Part shown: positions 5,871 to 7,228 of the stretch, in pieces
Layout: each line of letters begins with the position of its first letter
Position numbering within the stretch: position 1 is the first letter of the stretch
Source of the DNA: Pseudomonadota bacterium
GTDB lineage: Bacteria; Pseudomonadota; Alphaproteobacteria; Caulobacterales; Caulobacteraceae
Direction of reading: 5' to 3'
Assembly: GCA_023436945.1 (NCBI GenBank)
Contig: JAEZHG010000037.1
Span: 1-7,228, forward strand
Length of the DNA: 7,228 nt
Made by a program: the position numbers and the translations under genes
Notes under the pieces: generated by a model
Seen by the model: the letters and a program-made list of their open reading frames with translations, nothing else
The model's database searches: none
What the model was told of the DNA's origin: nothing

Positions 5871-6158
5871 ATGACACAGACTGTTACCAAAGAGCGCCTC
5901 ATCTCCGAGCCTGTTGGCCGTCGTATGCTGACTGTTGACCAGCTGGATGATGTTGCGGAGGCCGTGATTATGCTGGCCCGCGAGATCCACGTTCTGACCG
6001 ATCGTGTGCTGGTTCTGGAAGAGGTCCTGACCTCGGCAGGCGTGGATGTCAGCGCCGTCGATACGCATCAGCCGAGCGCGGAAACCCAAGCCAAGATCGA
6101 CGGGCGTTGCGAGCAGATGATGGTCAACATCATGCGCGCCCTGCGTGCCGCTGGCTGA
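5871..6158 (+). CDS. Small coiled-coil protein, possible methyltransferase partner
   Basis: A 95-residue protein I do not recognise. Its central helix shows a clean heptad pattern of hydrophobic residues at L25, V28, V32, L35, I39, L42, V46, L49 and L53 (alternating 3 and 4 spacing over four heptads), predicting a parallel dimeric or hetero-oligomeric coiled coil. A polar linker (about 57-72, with a Pro) leads to a second amphipathic helix (72-93, with C80 and Met-rich). There is no signal peptide or membrane segment. It begins 3 nt after the methyltransferase stop without a convincing ribosome site of its own, so translation is probably coupled. Base composition and codon use match its neighbours, and it is followed by a terminator. 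A subunit or assembly factor for the methyltransferase is inferred from position only. Confidence 0.8.
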   Translation: MTQTVTKERLISEPVGRRMLTVDQLDDVAEAVIMLAREIHVLTDRVLVLEEVLTSAGVDVSAVDTHQPSAETQAKIDGRCEQMMVNIMRALRAAG

Positions 6159-6167
6159 TCAAGAAAC

Positions 6168-6199
6168 AAACGGCAGAGCCCGACCGGCTCTGCCGTTTT
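6168..6199 (+). terminator. Rho-independent terminator after the methyltransferase operon
   Basis: AAACGGCAGAGCC (6168-6180) pairs perfectly with GGCTCTGCCGTTT (6186-6198) around a 5-nt loop, ending in TTTT. The A-rich left side would also give a partial U-tract on the other strand. Confidence 0.95.
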
Positions 6200-6222
6200 C
6201 CATTCCGAAGAGAAGATAGTTT

Positions 6223-7228
6223 ATGTCTACCGAAACCCTTGAAGGCGGTGATGCCGTCGCTGTGCCGAAAGCGCAGGAGACTTCGGGGCGGCTGACGCTT
6301 GGTATCAAGTTTAGCTGGGCCAGCGGTGCGTTTGGTGTCGCGATCCTGACCAACAGCGTCTCGGGCCTGATCCTTTATTACCTGACGACCGTTGTCGGCA
6401 TTTCCGGCTGGATCGCGGGTCTGCTGCTGATGATCAGCAAGCTGTACGACGCTTTCTCCGATCCGGTTGCGGGCTGGCTGAGCGACCGTATGCAGTCGCC
6501 GCAAGGGCGTCGTCGTCCGTTCCTGTTGTGGGGCGCGCTGCTGTCGGCGGTGACGCTGGTGCTGGTGTTCACGGTACCTTTCCGTGGCGACACCATGTGG
6601 GTGTGGGCCTATGTGCTGACCGTCCACATCTTCTACACGACCGGTTATTCGACCTTCAACGTGCCCTATATGGCCATGGCACCGGAGATGACCGACAATT
6701 ATCATGAGCGTTCGGTCCTTCAGGGCTGGCGCGTGATGTTTGCCTCGGCCGGTGGTGCTGTTGCGGGTCTGGGCTCGGGCCTGATCCTGGCGTGGCTGGG
6801 CGAAAAGGGCGCTGATGGCCGCACCATCAACGACGCCTTCGACTATGGCGTTCTGGGTGTGCTGTACGGTTTCCTCGTGCTGGTCAGCATGCTGATCGCA
6901 TGGCACGGAACGCGTAATGCCCAGTTTACCGTCAAGTCCAAGACGGTCCTGCCGTGGAAGCTGCAAGCTTCCAGCTTCCTGTCGAACGTTCCGGCCCTGC
7001 TGATCCTTGGCGTGAAGGGTATCCAGCTTGTCGGTATCGCATCGGCGGGTGCGGCAACCTTCTTCCTTGTCATCTGTGTTCTGGGCCGCAGCCCGGCACA
7101 GATGCCGCTGATCGGTCTGCCGAGCATGATCGTCGCGATCCTGCTGACGCCCTATCTGGCGCGTCTGTCCAAGAAGATTGGCAAGCGCTGGGGATATATG
7201 ATCGGCGCGGTGGCTACCGCCATCGGGT
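6223..7228 (+). CDS. GPH-family (MFS_2) sugar:cation symporter, N-terminal part (runs off right edge)
   Basis: Begins at ATG 6223 after a purine-rich GAAGAGAAG (6207-6215) and stays open for 335 codons to the edge. Family marks of the glycoside-pentoside-hexuronide:cation symporters are present. These are a hydrophilic N-tail (1-24), YDAFSDPVAGWLSDR (75-89) with the Asp residues of helix 2, the loop GRRRPFLLWG (95-104), NVPYMAMAPEMT (146-157), and the HERSVLQGWR loop (161-170). A second-half loop, ARLSKKIGKRWG (312-323), corresponds to the repeat of motif A. These inner-membrane proteins import sugars or sugar derivatives with a cation. It lies just after a strong terminator and so probably has its own promoter in the 6159-6222 gap, which lacks the CTATC box. 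Its link to the upstream genes is therefore uncertain. The substrate cannot be read. Confidence 0.9.
   Translation, partial: MSTETLEGGDAVAVPKAQETSGRLTLGIKFSWASGAFGVAILTNSVSGLILYYLTTVVGISGWIAGLLLMISKLYDAFSDPVAGWLSDRMQSPQGRRRPFLLWGALLSAVTLVLVFTVPFRGDTMWVWAYVLTVHIFYTTGYSTFNVPYMAMAPEMTDNYHERSVLQGWRVMFASAGGAVAGLGSGLILAWLGEKGADGRTINDAFDYGVLGVLYGFLVLVSMLIAWHGTRNAQFTVKSKTVLPWKLQASSFLSNVPALLILGVKGIQLVGIASAGAATFFLVICVLGRSPAQMPLIGLPSMIVAILLTPYLARLSKKIGKRWGYMIGAVATAIG

Noticed and set aside
4797..6089. 430-codon open frame antisense to the methyltransferase and small protein
   Set aside because: The sense strand has methyltransferase motifs and an ideal ribosome site. The antisense product has no family features.
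1..7228. tRNA, rRNA, CRISPR array, insertion sequence or attachment site
   Set aside because: I looked for repeat arrays, terminal inverted repeats, transposase motifs and tRNA-like cloverleaf ends and saw none.

Overview
The window looks like a chromosomal accessory region from a GC-rich alphaproteobacterium. Caulobacterales or Sphingomonadales would fit the codon style and the GPH-type transporter, but this rests on general resemblance only. All complete genes read on the + strand. One partial gene reads leftward off the left edge and one partial gene reads off the right edge.

Layout: (1) 1-469, minus strand: N-terminal part of a DHA2-type MFS drug/solute transporter, divergent from the next operon. 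(2) 470-656: a shared divergent control region. (3) 657-2443: two adjacent paralogues of the isocitrate lyase / PEP mutase (ICL/PEPM) superfamily, overlapping by ATGA. The first has lost the lyase Cys and His of the KRCGH loop; the second has lost most recognisable active-site residues. (4) 2444-2566: control region with palindromes. (5) 2567-3388: an IclR-family regulator resembling MhpR, followed by a strong intrinsic terminator. (6) 3543-4727: a DHA1-type MFS transporter with a structured leader. (7) 4821-6158: a class I SAM-dependent methyltransferase with an unassigned N-terminal region, followed 3 nt later by a 95-residue coiled-coil protein, then a strong terminator. (8) 6223 to the right edge: a GPH-family (MFS_2) sugar:cation symporter.

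The most interesting signal is regulatory. A motif CTATC-N5-GGCG occurs in three separate intergenic regions: upstream of the ICL/PEPM pair (and so between it and the DHA2 gene), upstream of the regulator, and, on the other strand, upstream of the DHA1 transporter. A weaker version lies upstream of the methyltransferase. By eye I found no CTATC inside coding sequence followed by GGCG at that spacing. Two of the copies extend to an ungapped 27-bp block with 18 identities. The simplest reading is a small local regulon controlled by the IclR protein, comprising a two-subunit ICL/PEPM-fold protein plus transporters. The substrate cannot be read from the sequence. A 2-hydroxy or 2-oxo dicarboxylic acid, the usual kind of substrate for this superfamily, is a guess.
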